From Streptomyces sp. NBC_01317 (lineage in GTDB: Bacteria; Actinomycetota; Actinomycetes; Streptomycetales; Streptomycetaceae): a stretch of DNA of 64,000 nucleotides. The translations under genes were made by a program, and so were the position numbers. The first letter of the stretch is position 1. Every line of letters starts with the position of its first letter. The notes under the pieces are model-generated. The model was not told the DNA's origin. It made no database searches and was given only the letters and a program-made list of their open reading frames with translations. Positions 15,770 to 24,773 of this stretch are shown here, piece after piece. The DNA lies in the NCBI RefSeq assembly GCF_035961655.1, contig NZ_CP108393.1, positions 6,589,001 to 6,653,000 on the forward strand, written 5' to 3'.

Positions 15770-17425
15770 ATGGCGTACGACGCTGATGTGATCGTGATCG
15801 GGGCGGGACTGGCCGGCCTGGTCGCCACCGCCGAACTCGTCGACGCGGGCCGCTCCGTCCTCGTACTGGACCAGGAGCCCGAGCAGTCGCTCGGCGGTCA
15901 GGCCCACTGGTCCTTCGGCGGGCTGTTCTTCGTCAACTCGCCCGAGCAGCGCCGCCTGCGGGTCAGGGACAGCCGGGAGCTGGCGCTCCAGGACTGGCTG
16001 GACACGGCGGGCTTCGACCGTACGGAGGACCACTGGCCGCGCAAGTGGGCCGAGGCGTACGTCGACTTCGCGGCGGGCGAGAAGAGAGCGTGGCTGCACC
16101 GGCAGGGGATGCGGTTCTTCCCCGTCGCGTCCTGGGCGGAGCGCGGCGGGTACGGCGCGGCGGGGCTCGGCAACTCCGTGCCGCGCTTCCACGTCACCTG
16201 GGGGACCGGCCCCGGAGTGGTCGAGCCGTTCGCGCGGCGGGTGCGCGAGGGCGTCGACCGGGGGCTGGTGGAGTTCAGGTTCCGGCACCGGGTGACCGGG
16301 CTCGGCAACACGGCGGGTGTCGTGGACACCGTGACCGGGGAGGTCCTGGCGCCGAGCGACGTCGCGCGCGGGGAGGCGAGCACCCGCAGGATCACCGGAG
16401 CCTTCGAGCTCAAGGCACAGGCCGTGATCATCACGTCGGGCGGCATCGGCGGCAACCCCGACCTGGTCCGCGCGCAGTGGCCCGAGCGGCTCGGCCGCCC
16501 GCCGCGCACCATGCTCTCCGGCGTGCCCGCGCACGTGGACGGCCTGATGCTCGGCATCGCGGAGTCGGCGGGCGCCCACCACATCAACCGCGACCGGATG
16601 TGGCACTACACAGAGGGCATAGAGAACTGGAACCCGGTCTGGGCCCGGCACGGCATCCGGATCCTCCCGGGACCGTCCTCACTCTGGCTGGACGCCCGGG
16701 GGCGCCGCCTGCCGGGGCCGCTGTTCCCCGGCTTCGACACGCTCGGGACGCTGGAACACATCATGAGGACCGGCTACGAGTACACCTGGTTCGTCCTCGA
16801 CCAGCGCATCATCGGCAAGGAGTTCGCCCTCTCGGGCTCCGAGCAGAACCCGGACCTCACCGGCAAGTCGGTCCGGGACGTCATCGGCCGGGCGCGCGCC
16901 GACGTGCCGGGTCCGGTGAAGGCGTTCATGGACAAGGGCGCCGACTTCGTGGTGGAGAAGGACCTGCCGGCGCTCGTGCGCGGGATGAACGCGCTCACCG
17001 AGGAGCCGCTGATCGACGAGGCGGAGCTGCGCGGGGAGATCGTCGCGCGGGACCGGGCGACGGTGAACCCGTTCGGGAAGGACGCGCAGGTGACGGCGGT
17101 CCGGGGCGCGCGCAGGTACCTGGGCGACAAGCTGATCCGTACGGTCGCGCCGCATCCTCTGCTCGACCCGGCGGCGGGGCCGCTGATAGCCGTACGGCTG
17201 CGCATCCTGACCCGTAAGTCCCTCGGCGGGCTGGAGACCGACCTGTCGTCCCGCGTCCTGACCGAGGGCGGCGACCCGCTGCCCGGGGTGTACGCGGCGG
17301 GCGAGGCGGCGGGCTTCGGCGGCGGCGGGATGCACGGCTACCGCTCACTGGAGGGGACGTTCCTGGGCGGCTGCATCTTCTCGGGCCGCGCGGCCGGCCG
17401 GGCGGCGGCGAAGGCGGTGGGCTGA
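15770..17425 (+). CDS. FAD-binding dehydrogenase (flavocytochrome c / KstD-like)
   Basis: 551 residues. The N-terminal GAGLAG at 11-16 is the FAD-binding dinucleotide fold; VIITSGGIGGN and the C-terminal GVYAAGEAAGFGGGGMHGYRSLEGTFLGGCIFSGRAAG are the family's second FAD contact and glycine-rich end. The group includes 3-ketosteroid dehydrogenases and fumarate-reductase flavoprotein-like enzymes, but this one belongs to the conserved Streptomyces branch annotated only as FAD-binding dehydrogenase. It stands alone between convergent or unrelated genes, so no substrate is suggested by context. Confidence 0.9.
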   Translation: MAYDADVIVIGAGLAGLVATAELVDAGRSVLVLDQEPEQSLGGQAHWSFGGLFFVNSPEQRRLRVRDSRELALQDWLDTAGFDRTEDHWPRKWAEAYVDFAAGEKRAWLHRQGMRFFPVASWAERGGYGAAGLGNSVPRFHVTWGTGPGVVEPFARRVREGVDRGLVEFRFRHRVTGLGNTAGVVDTVTGEVLAPSDVARGEASTRRITGAFELKAQAVIITSGGIGGNPDLVRAQWPERLGRPPRTMLSGVPAHVDGLMLGIAESAGAHHINRDRMWHYTEGIENWNPVWARHGIRILPGPSSLWLDARGRRLPGPLFPGFDTLGTLEHIMRTGYEYTWFVLDQRIIGKEFALSGSEQNPDLTGKSVRDVIGRARADVPGPVKAFMDKGADFVVEKDLPALVRGMNALTEEPLIDEAELRGEIVARDRATVNPFGKDAQVTAVRGARRYLGDKLIRTVAPHPLLDPAAGPLIAVRLRILTRKSLGGLETDLSSRVLTEGGDPLPGVYAAGEAAGFGGGGMHGYRSLEGTFLGGCIFSGRAAGRAAAKAVG

Positions 17426-17540
17426 GGGGCGAGGCTGTGGGCCGACGGACGAAGGCTGTGTGCTGACGGGAGTTCACCGGGGCTGACGGGCGTTCACCGG
17501 CAGGGAACGAAGGCCCCCGGCCTGAGAGGAAGGCCCCCGG

Positions 17541-17963
17541 TCACAGCCGCTCCACCACCCGGAAGCTCTCCACCACCAGCAACGTCCCGTCGTGGACGGT
17601 GAATTCCGGGTCGCCCAGCGCCTCGCGCATCTCCTCGCCGTGCCAGAACCGCTCGTGGTCCGCCCGCCAGGCCGCCACCGAGGTGTGCCCCTCGCCCTCG
17701 TCCACGGCCAGCCGGAGGTCGACCGCGCCGAGCGGCAGCACCCGTACCCCTGTCAGCTCGACCACCGCCACCTCGCGGCCCGCCGAGTCGATCAGGGCCG
17801 ATCGCTCACCGACCGGGGGCAGTTCCTCGCGCTCCGCCTCGTACTCGGCGAGCAGCCCCGTCGTCGAGACCTTCCGCCCTTCGAGCACGGCCGCCACCAG
17901 CCGGTCACGCACCGGACCGGGGAAGGCGAGCAGTAAAGGCGCCAGCGGTTCTCGGTTCTCCAT
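17541..17963 (-). CDS. ASCH domain protein
   Basis: 140 residues from the ATG at 17961-17963. The pattern LLLAFPGPVRDRLVAAVLEGRKVSTTGLLAEYEAE followed by ALIDSAGREVAVVELTGVRVLPLG and the late HERFWHGEEMREALGDPEF is that of ASCH proteins, a PUA-like beta-barrel that binds nucleic acid or hydrolyses modified nucleosides (YqfB type). Single gene; role not known. Confidence 0.82.
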   Translation of the reverse strand: MENREPLAPLLLAFPGPVRDRLVAAVLEGRKVSTTGLLAEYEAEREELPPVGERSALIDSAGREVAVVELTGVRVLPLGAVDLRLAVDEGEGHTSVAAWRADHERFWHGEEMREALGDPEFTVHDGTLLVVESFRVVERL

Positions 17964-18195
17964 GAGAGCCACCCTAGGGTGCGCCGGACGGTCCCCCCGC
18001 CTGGCCGAAAAGCGTCCCATCTGGGCTTATACGGACGGAGACGGTCCGCGCCCTTTGCCCGGAAGGCGCAACCGCGCCCGCGGCAGGGCAATATGACTGT
18101 GCCTTACATCGAGATACCGCTTGACGGGAGGCCATACCTACCGATTTGCTGTGCCCGGTCCTTTCTCGTCCACGCGCCCTGGAGGAATTCCGCGG

Positions 18196-19155
18196 ATGTC
18201 CCCGCCTCCGCCACCCCTCGGCCGTGCCCGAAGACGTAGCCCACGTTCCGGCCAATCCTTCGACCCCGCACTGGACGACACCGAACTCGCCTCCGTACGC
18301 GACCAGTTGGCCCAGGGGCGGTGGTCCGAGACCCGCTCCCTCCTCGCCCGTACCGGCGACGACTGGGACCGCAGAGGCCACCGGATCGTCGTCCTCGCCC
18401 AGGCCTCCGGCGCCGCCGCCTGGACCCGCGACTGGCTCCTCGCCGAACCCGAGAGCCCCGACGCGGCCACCCTCCTCGCCTGCGCGACCGTCTTCGCCGC
18501 CCTGCGCGGCAAGGAACCCGAACACCGCGCCGTGGACGCCTGCCGTGACGCCGTCCGGCGCGCCCCCGCCGACCCCACCCCCTGGCTCGGCCTGCTGCTC
18601 CTCGCCCGCACGCTCGGCACGGAGGAGGAGACCTCGCAGCTCTTCGAGGAGGTGCGGACCCGCCACCCCGACCACCACCACGCCCACCACCTGATGGCGG
18701 CCCGCCTCGCGGAACGCCGCCCCGACGCCGGCCAGGACCCCCTCCACGAGGTGTACGACTTCGCCGCCTGGGCGGCCGAACAGGCCCCCGCGGACTCGCC
18801 GCTCGCCGTCCTGCCCGTCGTCGCGCACGCCGAGCGCTACCGCGTCCTCGCCGCCGCCCGCGTGGAGCCCGCCGACCCGGCCGCCTCCGCCCACTGGACG
18901 GGCCGCCGGGCCCGCCAGGGGCTCAAGGGCGCCTTCGACTGGTGGCTGGAGTGGGAAAGCGAGGACCACCCGCGCAACCGCGTCGACCTCAACTTCCTCG
19001 CCCACGCCCAGTGGTACGACGGACGGGTCGCCGAGGCCGCCGCGCTCTTCCACCGCATCGGCCCGCACATCACCCCAGCTCCCTGGTCCTACCCGGACCG
19101 GGACCCGCACCACGCCTTCCTCGCCGCGCGCAACGCCGCGCTCGGCTCCGTCTGA
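18196..19155 (+). CDS. TPR-like hypothetical protein
   Basis: 319 residues from the ATG at 18196, which follows GGAGG by eight bases. After a Pro-rich head the protein is helical with repeated 34-residue-like hairpins (DDTELASVRDQLAQGRWSETRSLLARTG, AATLLACATVFAALRGKEPEHRAVDACRDAVRRAPADPTPWLGLLLLAR), consistent with tetratricopeptide-type scaffolding. Conserved in streptomycetes; function unknown. The APC permease gene starts 49 bases downstream, so they may be co-transcribed. Confidence 0.72.
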   Translation: MSPPPPPLGRARRRSPRSGQSFDPALDDTELASVRDQLAQGRWSETRSLLARTGDDWDRRGHRIVVLAQASGAAAWTRDWLLAEPESPDAATLLACATVFAALRGKEPEHRAVDACRDAVRRAPADPTPWLGLLLLARTLGTEEETSQLFEEVRTRHPDHHHAHHLMAARLAERRPDAGQDPLHEVYDFAAWAAEQAPADSPLAVLPVVAHAERYRVLAAARVEPADPAASAHWTGRRARQGLKGAFDWWLEWESEDHPRNRVDLNFLAHAQWYDGRVAEAAALFHRIGPHITPAPWSYPDRDPHHAFLAARNAALGSV

Positions 19156-19204
19156 ACGACGCGCCGCGATCCGTACCAGCGATCCCCGAAAGGACACCCC
19201 TGTC

Positions 19205-20815
19205 ATGTCGACGGGCAATTCGAGCACGGGCACGAGTTCCGGCTCGAACTCCAACGCGCACACGGGCACGACCACCCGCCCACGGACCGGTCCGGGCCCC
19301 GGCACGAGTTCCGGCACGGGTGAGATCAGCACCTTCAAGGGCCAGGAGCGGGCGCTGCGCGCGGACCGCCTCGGCACGGCCGGCCTCCTCCTGTCCGTGC
19401 TCGCCGCCAGCGCGCCCCTGATGACCGTCGCCGGTGTCATGCCCACCGTCTACGGAGTGGTGGGGATCGTCGGCCAGCCCCTGCTGTACGTCATCCTCGG
19501 TGTGGTCCTCGTCCTGTTCAGCTTCGGGTACGCCGAGATGAGCCGGCACGTCCACAACGCCGGCGCCTTCTACGCGTACATAGCCCGCGGGCTCGGCGCG
19601 ACCGCTGGCGCGAGCGCCTCGCTCGTCGCCCTCCTCGCGTACAACGCCATGCAGGTCGGCATCTACGGTCTCTTCGGCTTCGAGGTCTCCGGGCTCTTCG
19701 CCACCTACCTCGACCTGACCGTCGCCTGGTGGGTGCCCGCCCTGGTGGCCGCCGTGGTCGTCGGGCTGCTCGGCTGGCTGAAGATCGACCTGAACGCCAA
19801 GGTCCTCGGCGTCCTGATCCTCATCGAGGTCGCGCTCGTCGTGATCTTCGACATCGCCTTTGTCGCCGATCCGGGCAAGGAAGGCGTCTCGCTGCACGCC
19901 TTCAACCCGGACACCCTCACCAGCGCGGGCTTCGGCACCGCGCTGTGCTTCTGCATCGCCGCCTTCGTCGGCTTCGAGCAGGCCCCGGTGTACGCCGAGG
20001 AGACCAGCCGCCCGAACGTCGTCGTCCGTCGCGTGATGTTCCTCGCCGTCGGCCTCTCCGCGCTGTTCCTCGCCCTCAGCGCCTGGGCGATCTCCGTCGC
20101 CACCGGGCCCGGCTCGGTGGCCGCGACCTCGGGGGAGCAGGGTCCGGGCCTGATCTTCGGCCTCACCGAGGACCGCCTCGGCACGACCTTCACCGACGTC
20201 CTCCACGTGCTGTTCGTCACCGGCATGTTCGCCGCGCTGCTCAGCTTCCACAACGTCGTCGCCCGCTACGCGTTCGCGATGGGCCGTGAGGGACTGCTGC
20301 CGGCCGCCTTCGGCCGTACCAGCAAGTCCAGCGGAGCCCCCGCCTACGGTTCCGCCCTCCAGTCCGTGTTCTCCCTCGTCGTGGTGGTGGCCTTCGCCGT
20401 CACGGACGACAAGCCGGCGGGCGACCCGACCGCCCCGATCCTGCGGCTCTTCACCTGGATGGCCAACATCGGCGCGCTCGGCGTCATCCTGCTGATGGCC
20501 GCGGCCTCCTTCGCCGTGATCGCGTTCTTCGTACGGCGCGGCGCGGCGGGCGCGCAGGCCGCCCGCCTCATCGCCTCCGCCTTGGCCGGCCTCTCGCTCG
20601 TCGCCGTCGCCGTCTACACGGTCAAGGACTTCGACCTGCTGGTCGGGGCCGGCCCCGACTCCGCGCTGAGCTGGATCCTGCCGGGGATCGTCGGCCTCAC
20701 GCTGATCGGGGGTCTGGTGTACGGAGCGGTCCTGCGCTCGGTCAAGCCCGAGGTACACGCGAGGATCGGCCTGGGGAACGAGGCGTTCCAGTTGGAGAAG
20801 GCCTCGCAGTCGTGA
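19205..20815 (+). CDS. APC superfamily amino-acid/polyamine permease
   Basis: 536 residues with a disordered Ser/Gly/Thr-rich N-terminus of about 45 residues, then some 12 to 14 membrane helices. The first core helix contains GLLLSVLAASAPLMTVAGVMPTVYG, the unwound substrate-binding segment of APC transporters, and the sixth has the FVGFEQAPVYAEET motif. It likely imports an amino acid or amine with a cation. It is followed by a strong terminator hairpin. Confidence 0.88.
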   Translation: MSTGNSSTGTSSGSNSNAHTGTTTRPRTGPGPGTSSGTGEISTFKGQERALRADRLGTAGLLLSVLAASAPLMTVAGVMPTVYGVVGIVGQPLLYVILGVVLVLFSFGYAEMSRHVHNAGAFYAYIARGLGATAGASASLVALLAYNAMQVGIYGLFGFEVSGLFATYLDLTVAWWVPALVAAVVVGLLGWLKIDLNAKVLGVLILIEVALVVIFDIAFVADPGKEGVSLHAFNPDTLTSAGFGTALCFCIAAFVGFEQAPVYAEETSRPNVVVRRVMFLAVGLSALFLALSAWAISVATGPGSVAATSGEQGPGLIFGLTEDRLGTTFTDVLHVLFVTGMFAALLSFHNVVARYAFAMGREGLLPAAFGRTSKSSGAPAYGSALQSVFSLVVVVAFAVTDDKPAGDPTAPILRLFTWMANIGALGVILLMAAASFAVIAFFVRRGAAGAQAARLIASALAGLSLVAVAVYTVKDFDLLVGAGPDSALSWILPGIVGLTLIGGLVYGAVLRSVKPEVHARIGLGNEAFQLEKASQS

Positions 20816-20882
20816 CGTTCTTCACCCTGGCCCTCGCGACCACGGCTTTCGCCGGCCAGGTCTGACGAAAGTCTGACGGATT

Positions 20883-20913
20883 CCCGCGGTCCCTGGCTTC
20901 CGGGGACCGCGGG
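20883..20913 (+). terminator. Terminator after APC permease
   Basis: 11-base perfect stem CCCGCGGTCCC (20883-20893) with GGGACCGCGGG (20903-20913), 9-base loop, about 70 bases after the permease stop. Confidence 0.75.
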
Positions 20914-20928
20914 TGGTCGAATCGATGC

Positions 20929-21654
20929 GTGAACCATCAACAGAATGAGCCCGCCGGAGCACCCGTGGGGCGGCGCGTTCTGCTCTCCACCCTGGGTCTG
21001 GGCGCCGCGGGACTGGTCGCGGCCCCCTATCTCCAGAGCGGGCTCGACTCGTTCCTGGGCGCGGTGTCCAGCCAGGACCCGACGGGCCTGACCGGGCTGC
21101 TGCCCAACGGCGGCGGGTTCCGCTACTACTCGGTGACCGGTTCCGTACCGCACAAGGACGCCGGGAACTACCGGCTGAAGATCGACGGCCTGGTCGACCG
21201 GCCCGCCACGTACACGCTCGACGCCCTGCGGAAGATGCCCCAGACGCGGGTCGTGCGCGACGTGCAGTGCGTCACCGGCTGGCGCGTTCCCCACACCCCG
21301 TTCGAAGGGGTCAAGGTCTCGCAGCTCCTCGACGCGGCCGGGGTCCACCCGGACGCCAGGGCGATCCGGTTCACCTGCTTCGACGGGACGTACAGCGAGA
21401 GCCTCACGCTCCAGCAGGCGCGGCGCGCCGATGTCCTGGTGGCGCTCAGGATGCAGGACAAGCCGATCGGGCACGCGCACGGCGGCCCGGTCCGGCTGTA
21501 CGTGGCGCCGATGTACTTCTACAAATCGGCGAAATGGCTCTCCGGGATCTCCGTCACCTCCGACGTCCGCCCCGGCTACTGGGAGGAGCGTGGCTATGAC
21601 GTCGACGGCTGGGTCGGCCGGTCCAACGGACGCGACGACACCCCCACCGTCTGA
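20929..21654 (+). CDS. Tat-exported molybdopterin-dependent oxidoreductase (sulfite-oxidase/MsrP-like domain)
   Basis: 241 residues from a GTG. An N-terminal twin-Arg (GRRVLLSTLGLGAAGLVA) points to Tat export and a membrane or lipid-side anchor. The rest is the oxidoreductase molybdopterin-binding domain with the Mo-ligand Cys in DVQCVTGW and the HGGPVRLYVAPMYFYKSAKWL pterin-binding loop. No dimerisation domain follows, as in the MsrP/YedY type. The next gene overlaps by 59 bases and encodes a b-type cytochrome, so the pair probably forms an envelope electron-transfer system; the physiological substrate is not known. Confidence 0.88.
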   Translation: MNHQQNEPAGAPVGRRVLLSTLGLGAAGLVAAPYLQSGLDSFLGAVSSQDPTGLTGLLPNGGGFRYYSVTGSVPHKDAGNYRLKIDGLVDRPATYTLDALRKMPQTRVVRDVQCVTGWRVPHTPFEGVKVSQLLDAAGVHPDARAIRFTCFDGTYSESLTLQQARRADVLVALRMQDKPIGHAHGGPVRLYVAPMYFYKSAKWLSGISVTSDVRPGYWEERGYDVDGWVGRSNGRDDTPTV

Positions 21655-22294
21655 GAGCGGACGGGGACCGGGGGAGGGGGCCGCGGGCACCGGACGGCTG
21701 CGGCGCCGTTTCAGCCCGGCCGAGCGGTGGGTCCACCGCACCACGGGCATCCTGATGCTGGTGTGTGTGGCGACGGCGGGCTGTCTGTACGTCCCCCAGC
21801 TCGCCGAACTGGTCGGCCGCCGCTATCTCGTCGTCACCCTGCACGAGTGGTCGGGTCTTCTGCTGCCCGCCCCCGTCCTGGTGGGCGTCGCCTCCCGCCA
21901 CTTCCGTGCCGACCTCGGCCGGCTGAACCGCTTCTTCCCGCACGACAAGGAGTGGCTGCGGGCCGTACGGCGGCGTGACGCCAGGCCCGGGTCCCGCCCC
22001 GCCGGGAAGTTCAACGCGGGCCAGAAGATCTACGCGGCCTGGATCGCGGGCGCGGTGCTGGTGATGCTCGGTACGGGCCTGCTGATGTGGTTCACCGGCT
22101 TCGCCCCGCTGGTGTGGCGTACGAGCGCCACCTTCCTGCACGACTGGCTGGCCCTCGCCATCGGCGTCGTGCTCCTCGGGCACATCGGCATGGCGTACGC
22201 GGATCCCGAGGCCCGGCGCGGGATGCGTACGGGGTCGGTGGAACGGGCGTGGGCGAAGAGGGAGCACTCGGAGTGGCGGGAGGAGGACTCCTGA
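21596..22294 (+). CDS. Membrane cytochrome b/b6-domain protein, partner of the Mo enzyme
   Basis: 232 residues from the ATG at 21596, which has GGAGG eight bases upstream inside the preceding gene. Four membrane segments carry His pairs suited to haem b: RWVHRTTG, LHEWSG, LHDWLA and LGHIGMAY. The fold is of the formate-dehydrogenase-gamma / cytochrome b561 kind. The 59-base overlap with the molybdopterin oxidoreductase gene makes it the obvious membrane anchor and electron exchanger with the quinone pool. Confidence 0.85.
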   Translation: MTSTAGSAGPTDATTPPPSESGRGPGEGAAGTGRLRRRFSPAERWVHRTTGILMLVCVATAGCLYVPQLAELVGRRYLVVTLHEWSGLLLPAPVLVGVASRHFRADLGRLNRFFPHDKEWLRAVRRRDARPGSRPAGKFNAGQKIYAAWIAGAVLVMLGTGLLMWFTGFAPLVWRTSATFLHDWLALAIGVVLLGHIGMAYADPEARRGMRTGSVERAWAKREHSEWREEDS

Positions 22295-22370
22295 GGGCCG
22301 GGGGCCCGACCGTACGGCCCTGACCGCCGTACGGCCCTCGACCGTACGGCCCCGCCCCCGCCCCCGCCGG

Positions 22371-22874
22371 TCACATCCCCCGCAACGCCTCCACCGCCCG
22401 CCCGGCGATCTCCTCCGGTGTCCCGGTCACCTCCACCGCCACCCCCGCCTCGTCGTCCCTCAGCGGCTGGAGCGTGGCGAACTGGGAGTCGAGCAGCGCG
22501 GGCGGCATGAAGTGCCCCTTGCGCGCGGCCATCCGCTCCTCGATCAGCGCCCGGTCACCGGCGAGATGCACGAAGACCACGTCAGGGGCCGCGGCCCGCA
22601 GCCGGTCCCGGTAGGACCGCTTGAGCGAGGAGGCCGCGACCACCCCGCCGCGCCCCGCCCGGTCGGCGGCCCACGCCCCGACGGCGTCCAGCCAAGGCCA
22701 GCGGTCCGCGTCGTCCAGCGGGGTGCCGGCCGACATCTTGGCGATGTTCTCCGGCGGGTGGAAGTCGTCCCCCTCGGCGTACGGAACGTCCAGCGCCCCG
22801 GCGAGCAGCTGCCCGATCGTGGTCTTGCCGGTGCCGGACACCCCCATCACGACCACGACATACGGATCACTCAT
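22371..22874 (-). CDS. gntK: Gluconokinase
   Basis: 167 residues, the usual size of GntK. Walker A GVSGTGKTT begins at Gly11, and GDDFHPPENIAKMSAGTPLDDADRWPWL is the gluconate-binding signature. It phosphorylates D-gluconate to 6-phosphogluconate for the pentose phosphate pathway. The ATG at 22872-22874 follows GGGAGGGG. No gluconate permease or GntR regulator is adjacent. Confidence 0.95.
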   Translation of the reverse strand: MSDPYVVVVMGVSGTGKTTIGQLLAGALDVPYAEGDDFHPPENIAKMSAGTPLDDADRWPWLDAVGAWAADRAGRGGVVAASSLKRSYRDRLRAAAPDVVFVHLAGDRALIEERMAARKGHFMPPALLDSQFATLQPLRDDEAGVAVEVTGTPEEIAGRAVEALRGM

Positions 22875-22908
22875 CGGTTCCCTGCCCCTCCCTGACCACC
22901 AGTGAAGC

Positions 22909-22922
22909 CTGACGGCCGTCAG
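22909..22922. promoter_or_regulatory. Perfect 14-bp palindrome in gntK-mscR divergent region
   Basis: CTGACGGCCGTCAG, fully symmetric, 35 bases upstream of gntK and about 130 bases upstream of mscR. It has the form of a TetR-family operator. Which gene it controls is not clear. Confidence 0.5.
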
Positions 22923-23049
22923 TATGTCGTTCCCTGTTCCGGACGCCGCCGTCCCGTCCGCCCCCGCCCCCTGACCCTGCCCTCCCCGACGCGAGATAGT
23001 AGGTCCCGGACAGAGTCGTTCGCGGTGTACGAGGAAAGCGGGTTGTTCC

Positions 23050-24135
23050 ATGGCGCAGCAGGTGCGAGGGGTCGTCGCCCCCGGCAAGAACGAGCCGGTG
23101 CGGATCGAGACGATCGTCGTCCCCGATCCCGGCCCCGGCGAGGCGGTGGTGAAGATCCAGGCGTGCGGTGTCTGCCACACCGACCTGCACTACAAGCAGG
23201 GCGGAATCAACGACGACTACCCCTTCCTCCTCGGTCATGAGGCCGCCGGGGTCGTGGAGTCGGTCGGCGACGACGTCACCGATGTCGCCCCCGGCGACTT
23301 CGTGATCCTCAACTGGCGTGCGGTCTGCGGAAGTTGCCGGGCCTGTCTGCGCGGCCGGCCGTGGTACTGCTTCAACACCCACAACGCGACGCAGAAGATG
23401 ACGCTCCTCGACGGCACGGAACTCTCCCCGGCCCTCGGCATCGGCGCCTTCGCCGAGAAGACCCTCGTCGCCGCCGGCCAGTGCACGAAGGTCGACCCCG
23501 GCGTGTCCCCGGCCGTCGCGGGCCTCCTCGGCTGCGGGGTGATGGCCGGCATCGGCGCGGCGATCAACACCGGCCAGGTCGGGCGCGGCGACACGGTCGC
23601 CGTCATCGGCTGCGGCGGGGTCGGCGACGCCGCCGTCGTCGGCGCCCGGCTCGCCGGGGCCGCCCGGATCATCGCCGTCGACATCGACGACCGCAAGCTG
23701 GAGACGGCGAAGGCGATGGGCGCCACCCACACCGTCAACTCCCGCTCCACCGACCCCGTCGAGGCCATCCGTGAACTCACCGGCGGCTTCGGCGCGGACG
23801 TCGTCATCGAGGCCGTCGGCCGCCCGGAGACGTACGAACAGGCCTTCTACGCACGGGACCTGGCCGGGACCGTCGTCCTGGTCGGCGTCCCCACCCCCGA
23901 GATGAAGCTCGAACTGCCCCTGCTGGACGTCTTCGGCCGCGGCGGCTCGCTCAAGTCGTCCTGGTACGGGGACTGCCTGCCCTCCAGGGACTTTCCGATG
24001 CTCATCGACCTCCACCAGCAGGGCCGGATCGACCTCGCCGCGTTCGTCAGCGAGACCATCGAACTCGGCGACGTGGAGAAGGCGTTCGTCAGGATGCACG
24101 AGGGCCACGTGCTGCGTTCGGTGGTGGTGTTCTGA
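23050..24135 (+). CDS. mscR: S-(hydroxymethyl)mycothiol dehydrogenase (mycothiol-dependent formaldehyde dehydrogenase)
   Basis: 361 residues, zinc alcohol dehydrogenase class III-like. Catalytic zinc ligands Cys42 (ACGVCHTD) and His63-Glu64 (GHEAAG); structural zinc Cys93, Cys96, Cys99, Cys107; NAD-binding [18 protein letters not shown]. The enzyme oxidises the formaldehyde-mycothiol adduct to S-formylmycothiol and also reduces S-nitrosomycothiol. The stop overlaps the start of the metallo-beta-lactamase-fold gene by one base (TGATG), the order also found in mycobacteria. Confidence 0.95.
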   Translation: MAQQVRGVVAPGKNEPVRIETIVVPDPGPGEAVVKIQACGVCHTDLHYKQGGINDDYPFLLGHEAAGVVESVGDDVTDVAPGDFVILNWRAVCGSCRACLRGRPWYCFNTHNATQKMTLLDGTELSPALGIGAFAEKTLVAAGQCTKVDPGVSPAVAGLLGCGVMAGIGAAINTGQVGRGDTVAVIGCGGVGDAAVVGARLAGAARIIAVDIDDRKLETAKAMGATHTVNSRSTDPVEAIRELTGGFGADVVIEAVGRPETYEQAFYARDLAGTVVLVGVPTPEMKLELPLLDVFGRGGSLKSSWYGDCLPSRDFPMLIDLHQQGRIDLAAFVSETIELGDVEKAFVRMHEGHVLRSVVVF

Positions 24136-24773
24136 TGACCGCCTCCGCACCCCGCGTCGACCAACTCGTCACCTCGGGGACCTTCTCCCTCGACGGCGGC
24201 ACCTGGGACGTCGACAACAACGTCTGGATCGTCGGCGACGACTCCGAGGCGATCGTCATCGACGCCGCGCACGACGCCGCCGCCATCGAGGCCGCCCTCG
24301 ACGGCCGTACGCTGCGCGCCGTCGTCTGCACCCACGCCCACAACGACCACATCGACGCGGCCCCCGCCCTCGCCGCCGCGACCGGCGCGCCGATCCTGCT
24401 GCACCCCGACGACCTGCCGCTGTGGAAGCAGACCCACCCGGACCGGGCCCCCGACGGCGAACTGACCGACGGCGCCACGCTCGACGTCGGCGGCATCACC
24501 CTGACCGTCCTCCACACCCCCGGCCACGCGCCGGGCGCGGTCAGCCTGTACGCCCCCGCCCTGTCGACGGTCTTCACCGGCGACACGCTCTTCCAGGGCG
24601 GCCCCGGCGCGACCGGCCGGTCGTTCTCGCACTTCCCGACGATCATCGACTCGATCCGCGACCGGCTCCTCGCACTGCCCCCGGACACCGTGGTCCGCAC
24701 CGGGCACGGGGACCCGACCACGATCGGCGCCGAGGCCCCGCACCTGGGGGAGTGGATTCAGCGCGGCCACTGA
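24135..24773 (+). CDS. Metallo-beta-lactamase-fold hydrolase coupled to mscR
   Basis: 212 residues. The binuclear-metal motif H-A-H-N-D-H is at 67-72, followed by HTPGHAPGAVSLY and FTGDTLFQGGPGATGRS, a glyoxalase-II-like arrangement. Translational coupling to mscR suggests it hydrolyses S-formylmycothiol to formate and mycothiol, the second step of formaldehyde detoxification. That role is inferred from conserved gene order. Its last 16 bases overlap the end of the convergent pseudouridine synthase gene. Confidence 0.88.
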   Translation: MTASAPRVDQLVTSGTFSLDGGTWDVDNNVWIVGDDSEAIVIDAAHDAAAIEAALDGRTLRAVVCTHAHNDHIDAAPALAAATGAPILLHPDDLPLWKQTHPDRAPDGELTDGATLDVGGITLTVLHTPGHAPGAVSLYAPALSTVFTGDTLFQGGPGATGRSFSHFPTIIDSIRDRLLALPPDTVVRTGHGDPTTIGAEAPHLGEWIQRGH

